Shown here: in pieces, positions 18,303 through 27,801 of the stretch | Numbering within the stretch: the stretch's first letter is position 1 | Layout: the number at the start of each line of letters is the position of its first letter | Assembly: GCF_002847505.1 (NCBI RefSeq) | Contig: NZ_MXAV01000033.1 | Coordinates: forward strand, 62,001-126,000 | Origin: Acidithiobacillus marinus | GTDB lineage: Bacteria > Pseudomonadota > Gammaproteobacteria > Acidithiobacillales > Acidithiobacillaceae | Reading direction: 5' to 3' | DNA length: 64,000 nucleotides | The notes under the pieces: model-generated | Database searches by the model: none | Told to the model about the DNA's origin: nothing | What the model saw: only the letters and a program-made list of their open reading frames with translations | Translations under genes and position numbers: made by a program

Positions 18303-19220
18303 GTGACGGCGCAGTCACAGGGTGGAATCCTGCGCTGGTTTCTCAGCGGACGCTGGCAAGCCGGTTTAAGTATTGCTGTTCTGTTCAGCCTGGCTGGATT
18401 GGTCCCCTTTCTGGCCGCGCCACTTTTTTTGAATTGTGTGGCCCTGGTAGCGCTGGTGACATTACAGGCGGGACGTAAGGAAAGCCTGGAAGTATTGGTC
18501 ATCGCGGGTATTGCCAGCATGCTCTTTACCTTCAACCCCTGGTTTGGCTTGCTGTTTGTTCTGGTAGCCTGGCTACCGGGACGCTTGCTGGGTGAGGGCT
18601 TGCACTGGCATATCCAGTGGGGTGGGGTGGTCTGGGTGCTGATAGGACTTTCCCTTACGACCCTGGTGCTGATGTTGTGGGCGGTTCCTTTGGGCGCCGG
18701 ACCGACTTTCTGGCAAAGTCAGATGACGCAAATGCTGAAGCCGTTGAATACAGAAATCAGCAAGGCACAGATGACTGCCGTGTTGCGTATGGCGCCGCTG
18801 CTGCCGGGTATCGCGTCTGCCGGTTTGGTTCTCCTGTGGACACTCGCAGCGCTGCTGGCCAGCCGTTGGCATGAACGGTATCAGGGGCTGGAGCAGCCGC
18901 AACGGGTTTACGGCAACCTGGAGTTACCGGGGCGGTTGATCTGGCTGCTGGTGGCAACACTATTGGGAATTGTCCTGGTGCACGGAGCATGGGCCTGGCC
19001 TCTCCAGAATCTGGCACTGCTGGTCGGGACCTGGTACCTCTTGCAGGGTTTGAGCTTTGTGCATTTATGGTTTGCGGCCAAAGGCTGGCCGACGATGGCG
19101 CTGCTGGGGCTGTATATTGTCCTGATTTTGTTGTCACAGCTGCTGCTGGTGTTGAGTGTGTTGGGAATGCTGGATCGGGTATTCCACTTGCGGCACAGAT
19201 TATTGAGACCGCGTTCCTGA
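18303..19220 (+). CDS. DUF2232 polytopic membrane protein
   Basis: A 305-aa protein of about eight hydrophobic segments with few charged residues, matching the DUF2232 (YybS-like) family, for which no function is established. Its place between rpsR and rplI recurs in several proteobacteria, suggesting co-expression with ribosomal proteins rather than a ribosomal role. The GTG at 18303 lies 15 nt after the rpsR stop. No catalytic motif was recognised. Confidence 0.75.
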   Translation: MTAQSQGGILRWFLSGRWQAGLSIAVLFSLAGLVPFLAAPLFLNCVALVALVTLQAGRKESLEVLVIAGIASMLFTFNPWFGLLFVLVAWLPGRLLGEGLHWHIQWGGVVWVLIGLSLTTLVLMLWAVPLGAGPTFWQSQMTQMLKPLNTEISKAQMTAVLRMAPLLPGIASAGLVLLWTLAALLASRWHERYQGLEQPQRVYGNLELPGRLIWLLVATLLGIVLVHGAWAWPLQNLALLVGTWYLLQGLSFVHLWFAAKGWPTMALLGLYIVLILLSQLLLVLSVLGMLDRVFHLRHRLLRPRS

Positions 19221-19256
19221 GGAACGTATTGCAAGGATTTTTGGGAGGATTGGAAG

Positions 19257-19703
19257 ATGAAAGTCATTTTGCTGGAACGTATCAACAAATTAGGTCGTCT
19301 GGGTGATGTGGTTGAAGTCAAGCCCGGCTATGGACGTAACTTTCTGGTGCCCCAGGGCAAGGCGGTAATCGCCAACCAGCGTAATCTGGAAGAATTTGCC
19401 GAGCGCAAGGCTGCCCTGGAGCAGGTTGAAATGGAGCGTCTGCAGGCTGCTCAGCAGCGTGCCGCCGCTCTGGCGGATGCCGTAGTAAAAATTGCCTTGC
19501 AGGCTGGAGAAGATGGGCGTTTGTTCGGTTCTGTAGGCTTGCATGATATCAGTGCGGCCCTCCAGGCGCAGGGACATACAGTGGCCCATACCGAGATTCG
19601 TCTGGTAGACGGACCCATCAAGCGGATTGGTGAGTTTCCGGCGCGGGTCCATTTGCATCCTGAAGTCGAGCTGGATGTCATGGTGTTTGTCGAAAGGGCC
19701 TGA
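19257..19703 (+). CDS. rplI: 50S ribosomal protein L9
   Basis: A 148-aa protein with the L9 N-terminal 23S-binding domain (MKVILLERINKLGRLGDVV, KPGYGRNFLVPQGKA), a long connecting helix (residues about 45-75) and the C-terminal domain with GRLFGSVG. The length equals the family norm. AGGA lies about 8 nt before the ATG. It is the last ribosomal gene of the block and is followed 26 nt later by dnaB, as in many proteobacteria. Confidence 0.98.
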   Translation: MKVILLERINKLGRLGDVVEVKPGYGRNFLVPQGKAVIANQRNLEEFAERKAALEQVEMERLQAAQQRAAALADAVVKIALQAGEDGRLFGSVGLHDISAALQAQGHTVAHTEIRLVDGPIKRIGEFPARVHLHPEVELDVMVFVERA

Positions 19704-19729
19704 TTTCCTGAGCGGCCGAGGCAGCGATC

Positions 19730-21103
19730 TTGTATGAAGAGGATGACTACGGCGCTGGCGTAAAAGCGCCGCCCCATTCCATCGAAGCCGAGCAATCGGT
19801 GATTGGCGCCCTGCTGATTGATCCGGAATCTGCGGATCAGGTCATGGAAGCTGTCGCTGCCGAAGATTTTTATGAACGTCGTCATCGCCTGATTTTTCAG
19901 ACGATCAATGACATGCTCAATGCCGGCCGCGTGGTGGATGCGGTCACGGTGTCCGAGACCTTGCAGGATCACGAGCGGCTCGCCGATGCGGGTGGTGTTC
20001 AGTATCTGCTGCTGCTCGCCAATGAAACCCCCTCCGCCGCCAATGTATTGGCCTATGCCCGTATTGTCCGGGAACGGGCTGTATTGCGGGAACTGATTCG
20101 CGTGGGTCGGGAAATTGCCGAGTTGGCCTACCGACCCGAAGGCCGGGCTGCCCACACGCTTCTGGATGAAGCCGAAAGTCGGGTTTTTCGTCTGACTGAA
20201 GGACAGCAGCGCGCCGGCAAAGGATTCTTGCAATTAAAAGAGGCCCTGCCCGCTGTCATCGATCGCATTGAGGCCATTGCCCGTGAAAAAAAAGGTGTTA
20301 CGGGTCTAGCTACCGGCTTTGTCGACCTGGACGAAAAAACTTCTGGTATGCACCCTGGCCAACTGGTGATTGTGGCGGGACGTCCCAGTATGGGTAAAAC
20401 CTCCTTTGCCATGAATATTGCCGAGCACGTGGCCTGCGTAGAGGGTAAAAACGTGCTGGTATTCAGCATGGAAATGCCCACTGACGAAATTATCCTGCGC
20501 GCCCTGTCTTCCCGGGGTCGGGTCGATCAACACCGGCTGCGGAATGGTACTCTCGGTAACGATGATTGGCCGAGATTGGCCCACGCCATCGGTGAGTTGG
20601 GTACTGCGCCACTTTTTGCCGATGATTCGGCGGCCCTGTCGCCGGCAGATTTGCGTTCCCGAGCGCGGCGTTTGAAGCGGGAACAGGGCCTGGATCTGAT
20701 TGTGGTGGATTATCTGCAGCTCATGCAGGTTCCGGGCCGAGGAGACAACCGGGTGGCGGAAATCTCCGAAATCAGTCGCTCCCTGAAAGCCCTCGCCAAG
20801 GAGTTGTCCATTCCGGTTATTGCCCTGTCCCAGCTCAATCGCAGTCTGGAAAACCGGACGGAAAAGCGGCCACAGATGTCGGATTTGCGCGAGTCAGGCG
20901 CCATAGAACAGGATGCTGATCTGATTTTGTTCCTCTACCGGGATGAGGTGTACAACAAGGACAACGAAGAAGTGAAGGGCATTGCCGAAGTAATCATTGG
21001 TAAGCAGCGCAATGGTCCCATCGGCACCGTACGGATGAGCTTTTTCGGAGAGTACACCCGCTTTGAAAATTATGCCCCGACAGGCGGTGATTACCCGCAC
21101 TAG
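19730..21103 (+). CDS. dnaB: Replicative DNA helicase
   Basis: A 457-aa hexameric helicase that unwinds DNA at the replication fork. It has the N-terminal DnaG-interacting domain (PHSIEAEQSVIGALL) and a RecA-like C-terminal domain with Walker A GRPSMGKTS, Walker B LIVVDYLQLM, and SQLNRSLENR. No intein interrupts it. The only start codon compatible with the conserved N-terminus is the TTG at 19730, which has only a weak purine-rich upstream sequence. It sits in the standard rplI-dnaB-alr-radA order. Confidence 0.97.
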   Translation: MYEEDDYGAGVKAPPHSIEAEQSVIGALLIDPESADQVMEAVAAEDFYERRHRLIFQTINDMLNAGRVVDAVTVSETLQDHERLADAGGVQYLLLLANETPSAANVLAYARIVRERAVLRELIRVGREIAELAYRPEGRAAHTLLDEAESRVFRLTEGQQRAGKGFLQLKEALPAVIDRIEAIAREKKGVTGLATGFVDLDEKTSGMHPGQLVIVAGRPSMGKTSFAMNIAEHVACVEGKNVLVFSMEMPTDEIILRALSSRGRVDQHRLRNGTLGNDDWPRLAHAIGELGTAPLFADDSAALSPADLRSRARRLKREQGLDLIVVDYLQLMQVPGRGDNRVAEISEISRSLKALAKELSIPVIALSQLNRSLENRTEKRPQMSDLRESGAIEQDADLILFLYRDEVYNKDNEEVKGIAEVIIGKQRNGPIGTVRMSFFGEYTRFENYAPTGGDYPH

Positions 21104-21166
21104 ATTGTTCGTTTGCCGGGAATTTTTATTCGGGTTTTCAGACCGCTTTGGGTTATCATCATTACC

Positions 21167-22261
21167 ATGACCCGTCCGATTGTTGCTGAAATTTCCCGTT
21201 CTGCCTTGGCCCACAATCTCCGGGTGGCCCAAACTCATGCCCCCCGTTCCAGAATCATGGCGGCGGTCAAGGCCAATGCCTATGGGCATGATGTGCAGCT
21301 TTGCGCTCCGGTCCTGGCAGATGCTGGAGTGGATGCCTTTGCTGTGGCTTCCCTGGAAGAAGCCGAAACCATTCACGCCTTGAATCTGGCTAAACCCATC
21401 TGCCTGCTGGGAGGCCCCTTTGCCGACGAAGAAGTGTCTGTGGCTGCAGAAAGGGGATATTGGCTGGTCATTCATGAAGATCGTCAGTTACGCTGGATGG
21501 AGAACTGCGCGGCGCAGCAGGACCTGCAGATTTTCATCAAGGTGGATACGGGGATGCATCGTTTGGGTTTTGCGCCCGAACGCCTGCCGGAAATTTTCGC
21601 GAAGCTGCAGGCCTACCCACACTGGCAGGTATTGGGGCTGATGAGTCATCTGGCCCGCGCGGATCATACGGAAGATCCTTTCAATGCGCAGCAGATCGGG
21701 GTTTTCGACCAGACGCTACAGAACTTTTCCGGACTGACTCTGGGGCAGCACAGTCTGGCTAATTCCGGCGCCGTCCTGGCCTTGCCTGCAGCCCATCAGT
21801 ACTGGGTGCGTCCGGGTTTGATGCTCTACGGATTATCCCCTTTTGCCGGCTGGAACGGGATTGATATCGGTCTGCAACCCGTACTTTCCTGGCGCAGCGA
21901 AATTGTCGCTACGCGCCAGCTCCAGGCGGGTGAATGGTTGGGTTACGGTGCCGCCTGGCAGGCACCGGTTGCCTGTCGGGTGGGCGTGGTCGCGGCTGGT
22001 TATGGAGATGGCTATCCGCGTCCGTTGGAGACCGATACCGACATCGTGGTTGCGGGTCAGAAGACCCGGACTTTGGGGCGGGTCAGCATGGACATGCTCT
22101 TCGTGGACCTCACCCACGTTCAGGCGGATATCGGGAGTGCGGTGCATTTGATGGGCGCTGGCGGTCCTACCCTGGAATCTCTCGCCTCGCGCCTGGAGAC
22201 CATTCCTTACGAGATGAGTTGCCGCCTCCAGATGCGAGTACCGCGCAGGTTGGGACCATGA
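21167..22261 (+). CDS. alr: Alanine racemase
   Basis: PLP enzyme that makes D-alanine for peptidoglycan. The product from the ATG at 21167 has 364 aa. The PLP lysine lies in [10 protein letters not shown] (Lys35), and the second catalytic Tyr is in the [15 protein letters not shown] region, with RVSMDML downstream. The longer frame from 21113 adds a non-homologous head and is rejected. The stop overlaps the radA start (ATGA), so the two are translationally coupled. Confidence 0.96.
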   Translation: MTRPIVAEISRSALAHNLRVAQTHAPRSRIMAAVKANAYGHDVQLCAPVLADAGVDAFAVASLEEAETIHALNLAKPICLLGGPFADEEVSVAAERGYWLVIHEDRQLRWMENCAAQQDLQIFIKVDTGMHRLGFAPERLPEIFAKLQAYPHWQVLGLMSHLARADHTEDPFNAQQIGVFDQTLQNFSGLTLGQHSLANSGAVLALPAAHQYWVRPGLMLYGLSPFAGWNGIDIGLQPVLSWRSEIVATRQLQAGEWLGYGAAWQAPVACRVGVVAAGYGDGYPRPLETDTDIVVAGQKTRTLGRVSMDMLFVDLTHVQADIGSAVHLMGAGGPTLESLASRLETIPYEMSCRLQMRVPRRLGP

Positions 22262-23613
22262 GCCGAGATAAAAACGTGTTCGTCTGTCAGGACTGTGGCA
22301 GTACCAGCAGCAAGTGGTTGGGCCGCTGCCCGGATTGCGGGGCCTGGAACAGTTTTGTGGAGCAGCGGGTGGAAAAAAGCAGCCCGCGCGCGCAAACGGC
22401 TTTCAGCAACGCCAGCCCGCCACAGTTTCTTCATGCAGTCCCTCTGGAAGATCTGGATCGTCGCTCTACGGGCATGCAGGAGCTGGATAGGGTGTTGGGC
22501 GGCGGACAAGTGCCCGGTGCGGCGATTTTGCTAGGGGGTGAGCCGGGAATCGGCAAATCCACCCTATTATTACAGACCGCCCATCACCTGAGTCTGAATA
22601 ACCGGGTGCTCTATGTAACGGGAGAGGAATCTGCCGCCCAGGTAGCCATGCGCGCGCAACGTCTCGGTGTCGCCAAAAGTCCGTTGCGGGTGCTGGCGGA
22701 AAATCATCTGGAAGCCCTCGAAGTTCTACTCCAGACCGAAAAACCCGATTTATTGCTGGTGGATTCCATTCAGACCTTGTACACCGACAGTCTGCAATCG
22801 GCGCCCGGTTCGGTGGCCCAGGTGAGGGAATGTGCGGCGCGGCTTGTACGTTTTGCCAAAGCCAGTGCTACGACCCTCTGGTTAGTTGGGCATGTCACCA
22901 AGGAGGGTGCCATTGCTGGGCCGCGTGTGCTGGAACACATGGTGGATAGCGTATTGTATTTTGAAGGGGAAGCGGGCAGTCCTTACCGGATTGTTCGTGC
23001 CATCAAGAACCGCTTTGGTGCCGCCAATGAGCTGGGGGTCTTCCAGATGCAGGAGTCTGGTCTCAGCGAAGTCGCTAATCCCTCGCAGCTGTTTCTTTCC
23101 CAACATGAAAAACCAGTGCCCGGCAGCGTTGTTCTGGCGACCCAGGAGGGCACCCGCCCGCTGCTGGTCGAAGTGCAGGCACTGGTCACCCCCAGCCCTC
23201 TGGCGAATCCGCGTCGGGTGGCCATTGGTCTGGATCCCAACCGCTTGTCCTTGCTGCTGGCGATTTTGCACCGCCATGGAGATACCCCTTTTTTTGATCA
23301 GGACGTTTTCGTCAATATTGCCGGAGGTGTCCGGGTTAATGAGCCTGCCGCAGATCTGGCGGTGGCGCTGGCCTTATTGAGCAGCTTTCGCAATAAGGCG
23401 TTGCTAGGCCGGCGGGTGGTTTTTGGTGAGTTGGGTCTGGCAGGGGAAGTGCGGCCCGTTGCGGACGCCCAGGGACGCATTCGCGAAGCCGTCAAATTAG
23501 GCTTCACCGGCGCAGTGATGCCGCGTAGCGATCAGTTATCGGCTCCAGACAAATTCAGGATTGCTGCGGTCTTGCGACTGGGAGATGCTATGGATGCCGC
23601 ATTTGATGAATGA
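22258..23613 (+). CDS. radA: DNA repair protein RadA
   Basis: A 451-aa RecA-like protein that promotes branch migration in recombinational repair. Features in order: a zinc finger [19 protein letters not shown] (residues about 9-27), Walker [10 protein letters not shown], the RadA-specific KNRFGA motif, and a C-terminal Lon-like domain ([19 protein letters not shown]). All key residues are present. The ATG at 22258 overlaps the alr stop. It is the end of the dnaB-alr-radA run, and a 118-nt non-coding gap follows. Confidence 0.97.
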   Translation: MSRDKNVFVCQDCGSTSSKWLGRCPDCGAWNSFVEQRVEKSSPRAQTAFSNASPPQFLHAVPLEDLDRRSTGMQELDRVLGGGQVPGAAILLGGEPGIGKSTLLLQTAHHLSLNNRVLYVTGEESAAQVAMRAQRLGVAKSPLRVLAENHLEALEVLLQTEKPDLLLVDSIQTLYTDSLQSAPGSVAQVRECAARLVRFAKASATTLWLVGHVTKEGAIAGPRVLEHMVDSVLYFEGEAGSPYRIVRAIKNRFGAANELGVFQMQESGLSEVANPSQLFLSQHEKPVPGSVVLATQEGTRPLLVEVQALVTPSPLANPRRVAIGLDPNRLSLLLAILHRHGDTPFFDQDVFVNIAGGVRVNEPAADLAVALALLSSFRNKALLGRRVVFGELGLAGEVRPVADAQGRIREAVKLGFTGAVMPRSDQLSAPDKFRIAAVLRLGDAMDAAFDE

Positions 23614-23731
23614 ATCAAGCGCTTGCCAAATCGCTTTGGAGTCGTTAGGGTGACGACTGCAGGTTCGCTAAAAGTTCACGTAATATGCTGATATATGTTG
23701 TTTATTTTTCTTTTTTGAGAGGAGAAATTTT

Positions 23732-24085
23732 ATGCGGAAATCGTTGCGTCATGCTATTCGGTCCGGGCTTGTAATCGTTGCCTTGGGCGTTGCGGGACTG
23801 GGCAGCAGTATGGCTGTTGCTGCCACCGCAGCAAGCCCTGCCCAGGTCAAAGATTTTGCTCATGCGGTGCAACAGATCAAGCCGTTAAATGAGCAGGCCC
23901 ATGCTGAAATCAGCCAAAAAGGCGTCAGTAAAGCAAAGCAGGATGCGGTCAAAAAGTCCTATATGCAAAAAGTGGACAAGGTGCTGGAAAGTAACCATCT
24001 GACGGCCGTAGAGTATTCCAACATGCTCAAGCAGACCCAGACTGATCCCGCCTTTGCCAAGGAAGTCGAAGCGGCCATGCACTAA
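23732..24085 (+). CDS. Small secreted protein, DUF4168-like (paralog A)
   Basis: A 117-aa protein with a clear Sec signal peptide (hydrophobic core around residues 12-28, cleavage near VAA). The mature part is a charged, helical domain of about 80 residues: FAHAVQQIKPLNEQ, KGVSKAKQDAVKKSY, DPAFAKEVEAAM. The DP-x-(F/L)-x-x-x-V ending recalls DUF4168, but this is not a firm match. It is clearly homologous to the C-terminal domain of the gene at 26871-27374. A strong GAGGAG site precedes the ATG. The function is unknown; a periplasmic location is inferred. Confidence 0.8.
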   Translation: MRKSLRHAIRSGLVIVALGVAGLGSSMAVAATAASPAQVKDFAHAVQQIKPLNEQAHAEISQKGVSKAKQDAVKKSYMQKVDKVLESNHLTAVEYSNMLKQTQTDPAFAKEVEAAMH

Positions 24086-24208
24086 GTTTTAGGTCTGCTG
24101 TGGGCAGAGAGACGTATGCGCTAGATAAGCCTTGTAACCATAAAAACAGCAGTGATTTTTAAATTGGAAGCAATTTATGTCATCATGGTGGCATAGGAGA
24201 TATGCCCC

Positions 24209-25537
24209 ATGAACCCATTACCGAACCCCGATTACGTTTCCCGTCGACGCCAGCTCATGCAGAAAATGCATGATGCCGCTGTGGCGGTGATTCCTACTGC
24301 CCTTCCCAAACAGCGTAACAGCGATGTGCAATATCCCTTTCGGGGAGATAGCGATTTTCTCTATCTCACGGGATTTAACGAACCAGATGCAGTGCTTGTC
24401 CTGGTTCCCGGACATCCCGACGGAGAGCAGATCCTTTTTTGTCGTCCCCGCGATCCGGCCCGGGAAACCTGGGATGGGCGCCGAGCGGGCCTGGAAGGTG
24501 CCCTGAGTCAATGTCAGGTGGATCAATGTTATTCCATCCATGACCTGAACGAGCAGATGCCCGCGCTCCTGGAAAATCGGGACTTGCTGTTTTATCCCAT
24601 GGGCCAGAGCAGCGATTTTGATGCCAGAGTGATGCACTGGCGCAATCTGGCCAAAGGCAAAACGCGGCAAGGCATTCGCTATCCCCAGGAAGTTGTTGAT
24701 GTTGGCAGCCTCATTCACGAAATGCGGCTGATAAAGGATGCGGACGAGCTGGAATGTATGCGGGCTGCCGTGGGCATCAGTGGCGCCGGGCACCGCCATG
24801 CCATGCGTCAGTGCCAACCCGGAATGATGGAGTATGCGCTCTGTTCAGAAGTTGAGCATGTTTTCCGACGTCTGGGTTCGCCCAGTGTGGCCTATCCCAG
24901 CATTGTCGGAGGGGGTGAAAACGGCTGTATTCTCCACTACACCGAAAATAACGCTGAATTACGGGATGGTGATCTGGTCCTGATTGATGCCGGTGCAGAA
25001 ATTGCCGGTTATGCCGGAGACATTACCCGGACCTTCCCCGTCAACGGGCAGTTCAGTTCGGCCCAGCGGGAAATCTATGAAATCGTGTTGGCTGGTCAGG
25101 AAGCCGGCATTGCCGCAGTGCGGGCGGGACGTCCGGTTTCTGATTATCATGATGAGGCCGTCAAGGTGCTGGTGGATGGGTTGCGTGACTTGAAAATCCT
25201 CACCGGCAGTCGTGATGCGCTGATCGAGCAGGGCGCCTACAAGGCCTTCTATATGCACGGCACCGGACATTGGTTGGGGCTGGATGTGCACGATGTCGGG
25301 CAGTATCGTCGCGCCGACAAGTCTTCACGGCCACTGGAACCCGGTATGGTGTTGACTGTTGAGCCAGGATTGTATTTTGCGCCAGCCAATCCATCCGTGC
25401 CAGAAAGATGGCGGGGAATCGGCATTCGCATTGAAGATGACGTGGTAGTGACTGCGGGTGAGCCGGAAATCCTTTCTCAATCGGTTCCCAAGAAAATTGC
25501 CGACATAGAGGCGCTGATGGCTGCCGGGCCCCTCTGA
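24209..25537 (+). CDS. pepP: Xaa-Pro aminopeptidase (aminopeptidase P)
   Basis: Removes N-terminal residues preceding proline. The 442 aa include an N-terminal creatinase-like domain (FRGDSDFLYLTGFNEPDAVLV) and the pita-bread metallopeptidase domain with metal ligands in LVLIDAGAEIAGYAGDITRTFP (two Asp), HGTGHWLGLDVHD (His), TVEPGLY (Glu) and GIRIEDDV (Glu). The length equals E. coli PepP (441). It is not in the usual ubiH operon here: its neighbours are a small secreted protein upstream and a convergent gene 8 nt downstream. Confidence 0.95.
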   Translation: MNPLPNPDYVSRRRQLMQKMHDAAVAVIPTALPKQRNSDVQYPFRGDSDFLYLTGFNEPDAVLVLVPGHPDGEQILFCRPRDPARETWDGRRAGLEGALSQCQVDQCYSIHDLNEQMPALLENRDLLFYPMGQSSDFDARVMHWRNLAKGKTRQGIRYPQEVVDVGSLIHEMRLIKDADELECMRAAVGISGAGHRHAMRQCQPGMMEYALCSEVEHVFRRLGSPSVAYPSIVGGGENGCILHYTENNAELRDGDLVLIDAGAEIAGYAGDITRTFPVNGQFSSAQREIYEIVLAGQEAGIAAVRAGRPVSDYHDEAVKVLVDGLRDLKILTGSRDALIEQGAYKAFYMHGTGHWLGLDVHDVGQYRRADKSSRPLEPGMVLTVEPGLYFAPANPSVPERWRGIGIRIEDDVVVTAGEPEILSQSVPKKIADIEALMAAGPL

Positions 25538-25545
25538 GCAAAAGT

Positions 25546-26121
25546 TCAGACGCCGTGCGCGGCGGCGCTGTGATAGGCGTGGACAAAACGTAGGCGGGCT
25601 TGCCTGACCCCAAAATCCAGGGCCTGTTGCACGCTGCCCATCAGAATGTCGGCAGCCATGTGGTAGCGTGGGCTCATGGTATCCCAGACTACACCATGAA
25701 TGATGGTGCCCGAGGGAAGAATGATGTCGATTTTTTCACCGCAGCGGTTACTGCCATTTCTACGCAGGAAAAGATCCGGGGACAAGGCAATCTGACCTGG
25801 ACGAGTCGGTCCACAGGCGGACATGTCTGGATTTTCATTGGTTTGATTGGGAAGGGCATTATATGCCGTCACCCGGCGCAAATAAACAACCTGATGGCGG
25901 GCGATCAGCGCTCCGTCTCCGGGAGAGTCAGGGGTTGCTGTCTGTTGATACGCTTGATCTCCTGTGTTTTCCAGAGGATCGGGATCAGTCCTGGCGGGCT
26001 TTTTTTGAACGATTTGGGTGAGGATGCTGGCAGGCAATCCGGAAGGATGCAAGGCCAGGGCATTGGGTAAAAGCAAAGCTATCAAGGCGATTCCCGCGCC
26101 GGTGGATAGGCTTTTAATCAT
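25546..26121 (-). CDS. Exported 3D-domain protein (RlpA/MltA-like double-psi barrel)
   Basis: From the ATG at 26121 (GGAGAT site upstream) the product is 191 aa with a signal peptide (IALIALLLPNALA). A variable linker follows, then a domain with VTAYNALP, ALSPDLF, CGEKIDIILPSG and a conserved Asp cluster (VVWDTM, MAADILMG). This is the pattern of 3D domains seen in cell-wall lytic or cell-wall-associated proteins. Two Cys residues (SACG, RCGEK) may form a disulfide. Enzyme activity is not established. It converges with pepP. Confidence 0.7.
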   Translation of the reverse strand: MIKSLSTGAGIALIALLLPNALALHPSGLPASILTQIVQKKPARTDPDPLENTGDQAYQQTATPDSPGDGALIARHQVVYLRRVTAYNALPNQTNENPDMSACGPTRPGQIALSPDLFLRRNGSNRCGEKIDIILPSGTIIHGVVWDTMSPRYHMAADILMGSVQQALDFGVRQARLRFVHAYHSAAAHGV

Positions 26122-26391
26122 GCATATCTCCGATTTTGAGTAGGACTTCTTTCTCAAATCATCAAACGTAACAATATTTTATAAAAAATAAAGGCAAAAT
26201 CAAGAAGATAATTTTAGTTTTTTCATAACAAAGAGTTGCGTGGTGGTTGACGATGAGCGAAGCCGGGGGGTGCCGGTCTTGCAGGCAACATACGGTCAGT
26301 GCGACGCAATAGCATAAATGGTGCTGGTGTATTGTTGTTTTTTTGGCTATTATTCATTTGCTCGTTTTCCAACCCAACAAAGGAGACTGCT

Positions 26392-26697
26392 ATGAGCAAG
26401 TTCACCACCGCTTTGAAAGTAACTGCGCTGATTTTGCCCTTGGGCCTGGCCGGTTGCGCTACCAACTCTGATCTCGCCAAGGTTTCTGCCAAGGCTGACG
26501 CCGCGCAGTCTACCGCCAACGAGGCTCTTGCCAAGGCCAATGCCGCGCAGAGCACGGCTACCGACGCCCTGAGCAAGGCTAATGCCGCGCAGAGCACGGC
26601 TGATCAGGCCATGAGCACTGCCAATGCTGCCAATCAGAAGGCTGAAGAAGCCAATGAGAAGGTAGAGCGCATGTTCAAAAAGGCGATGATGAAGTAA
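26392..26697 (+). CDS. Alanine-zipper outer-membrane lipoprotein (OprI/Lpp-like)
   Basis: A 101-aa lipoprotein: the signal peptide ends at LAGC (Cys22), followed by a continuous coiled coil of Ala/Lys/Asn/Gln heptads and the ending ERMFKKAMMK, very like the OprI/Lpp family that tethers the outer membrane to peptidoglycan through the terminal Lys. The coiled coil is built from about four 14-residue units (KANAAQST...). AAGGAG precedes the ATG at 26392; the upstream in-frame ATG at 26299 is not used. It is monocistronic with its own terminator. Confidence 0.88.
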   Translation: MSKFTTALKVTALILPLGLAGCATNSDLAKVSAKADAAQSTANEALAKANAAQSTATDALSKANAAQSTADQAMSTANAANQKAEEANEKVERMFKKAMMK

Positions 26698-26718
26698 TTT
26701 ATCGCTGTAGTGGATGTG

Positions 26719-26752
26719 AAAAGGCCCCGACGGTTTTCCGCCGGGGCCTTTG
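26719..26752 (+). terminator. Rho-independent terminator after the lipoprotein gene
   Basis: A long stem with AAAGGCCCC pairing with GGGGCCTTT and an inner GGCGG-type extension (CGG...CCG), ending in a T-rich run, 22 nt after the stop codon. Confidence 0.85.
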
Positions 26753-26870
26753 CTTTGCTATCTCAAGCTCTGTCACTACGAGGAGCAGCATTTTTACAGG
26801 CTGCTAGGACATTTCATGATTGATGTTGCTCATCCGCTTTCGGGTAACATTTGAAACCTTATAATTGTTT

Positions 26871-27374
26871 TTATGCGCCAGACTTTATGGCGGTTTCGAC
26901 CTTCTTGGCAAATTGTGGATCATCATGCGCTTTTGTCATGAGCATTTCATAGGTGTTCGTCGAGAGATCGTTTTTAGCTAGAATGCTCTGTACATCGCGT
27001 GCGTAAGAATGTTCAAGAGCTTGCTGTTTGGATTTACTGACACCTTTTTGCATGGCTTCTCCACGCATTTTTGAACTTAATGGGGCTATCTCCCGCAATG
27101 CAGAAGCGAAATGCATGATCTCACCATTGCTCACGACTGGTCCAGCTGAAGGCTTTGTGGGCACCATAGGCGCAGAACCAGAGAGTACTTCAGATTGTGG
27201 TTGCACCCCAGAAGCTATAGGTGGTGGATTATGGGATGAACGATTTTGCATGCTGGGTGAGTATTGCTGAGTTTGCGGCGTCATCGTAGGGGCGCTCATA
27301 CTGGCAAAGGCCATGGAGCTTCCAAAAATAAACAAGCCGAAAGCCGTTAGTGCGTTAAGTTGGATTTTATTCAA
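26871..27374 (-). CDS. Secreted protein with Pro/Gln/Ser-rich linker, DUF4168-like (paralog B)
   Basis: A 167-aa protein with a signal peptide (LTAFGLFIFGSSMAFA), then about 60 residues rich in Pro, Ser, Gln and Met. The C-terminal domain (FASALREIAPLS, QKGVSKSKQQALEHSY, DPQFAKKVETAI) is homologous to the mature part of the protein at 23732-24085, sharing KGVSK-x-KQ, SY and DP-x-FAK-x-VE. The extra linker distinguishes it and may allow the domain to reach across the periplasm; that is inference. No function is known. Its upstream region is very A+T rich. Confidence 0.78.
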   Translation of the reverse strand: MNKIQLNALTAFGLFIFGSSMAFASMSAPTMTPQTQQYSPSMQNRSSHNPPPIASGVQPQSEVLSGSAPMVPTKPSAGPVVSNGEIMHFASALREIAPLSSKMRGEAMQKGVSKSKQQALEHSYARDVQSILAKNDLSTNTYEMLMTKAHDDPQFAKKVETAIKSGA

Positions 27375-27754
27375 TCTTTACCTCCAGATTTTGTTCATGA
27401 GTAATAGCATTTATCGTGCTGTTGGTCTGGATATCAAATATCCATGCAACTACGGTATCAAGCACAAAATAGCATTGTCAAATATTGGCATAGCATCATT
27501 TTTCAATAAATTAAATGTGTGATCATTAAACCACATATTTTTATATATAAATTTTAAATAGTTTATTTTTATTCATATAGATATATGGACTTTAAAAAAG
27601 AAAAAACTAATATACAAATTGGTTTATTGTTTTTTTGAAACAGGCAATAAATAGATAGTTTAGAATCTTTTTTTGGTGATGTAGTATGCATATCTGAAGC
27701 GGGTTAATATGCGGCTATAGGATTGTTTGATCAATGGTGAATGGGTGCTAAAAA
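27375..27754 (-). other. A+T-rich intergenic stretch
   Basis: About 380 nt with no convincing gene. Roughly 27480-27700 is far richer in A and T than the rest of the window (runs such as TTTTTATATATAAATTTTAAATAG). A 69-codon open frame at 27313-27522 overlaps the secreted protein gene on the other strand and lacks a ribosome-binding site, so it is not called. The segment presumably holds the promoter of the secreted protein gene at 26871. Confidence 0.6.
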
Positions 27755-27790
27755 ATACAAAAAAAGAGTTAGGTTTTAAGTACCTAACTC
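27755..27790 (-). terminator. Rho-independent terminator of tRNA-His
   Basis: On the minus strand GAGTTAGGT pairs perfectly with ACCTAACTC around a 7-nt loop and is followed by seven T residues. It lies 11 nt beyond the tRNA 3' end. Confidence 0.92.
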
Positions 27791-27801
27791 CTTACGGGTT
27801 C

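Noticed and set aside
27313-27522. 69-aa frame in the A+T-rich region
   Set aside because: Overlaps the signal-peptide end of the secreted protein gene on the other strand, and has no ribosome site.
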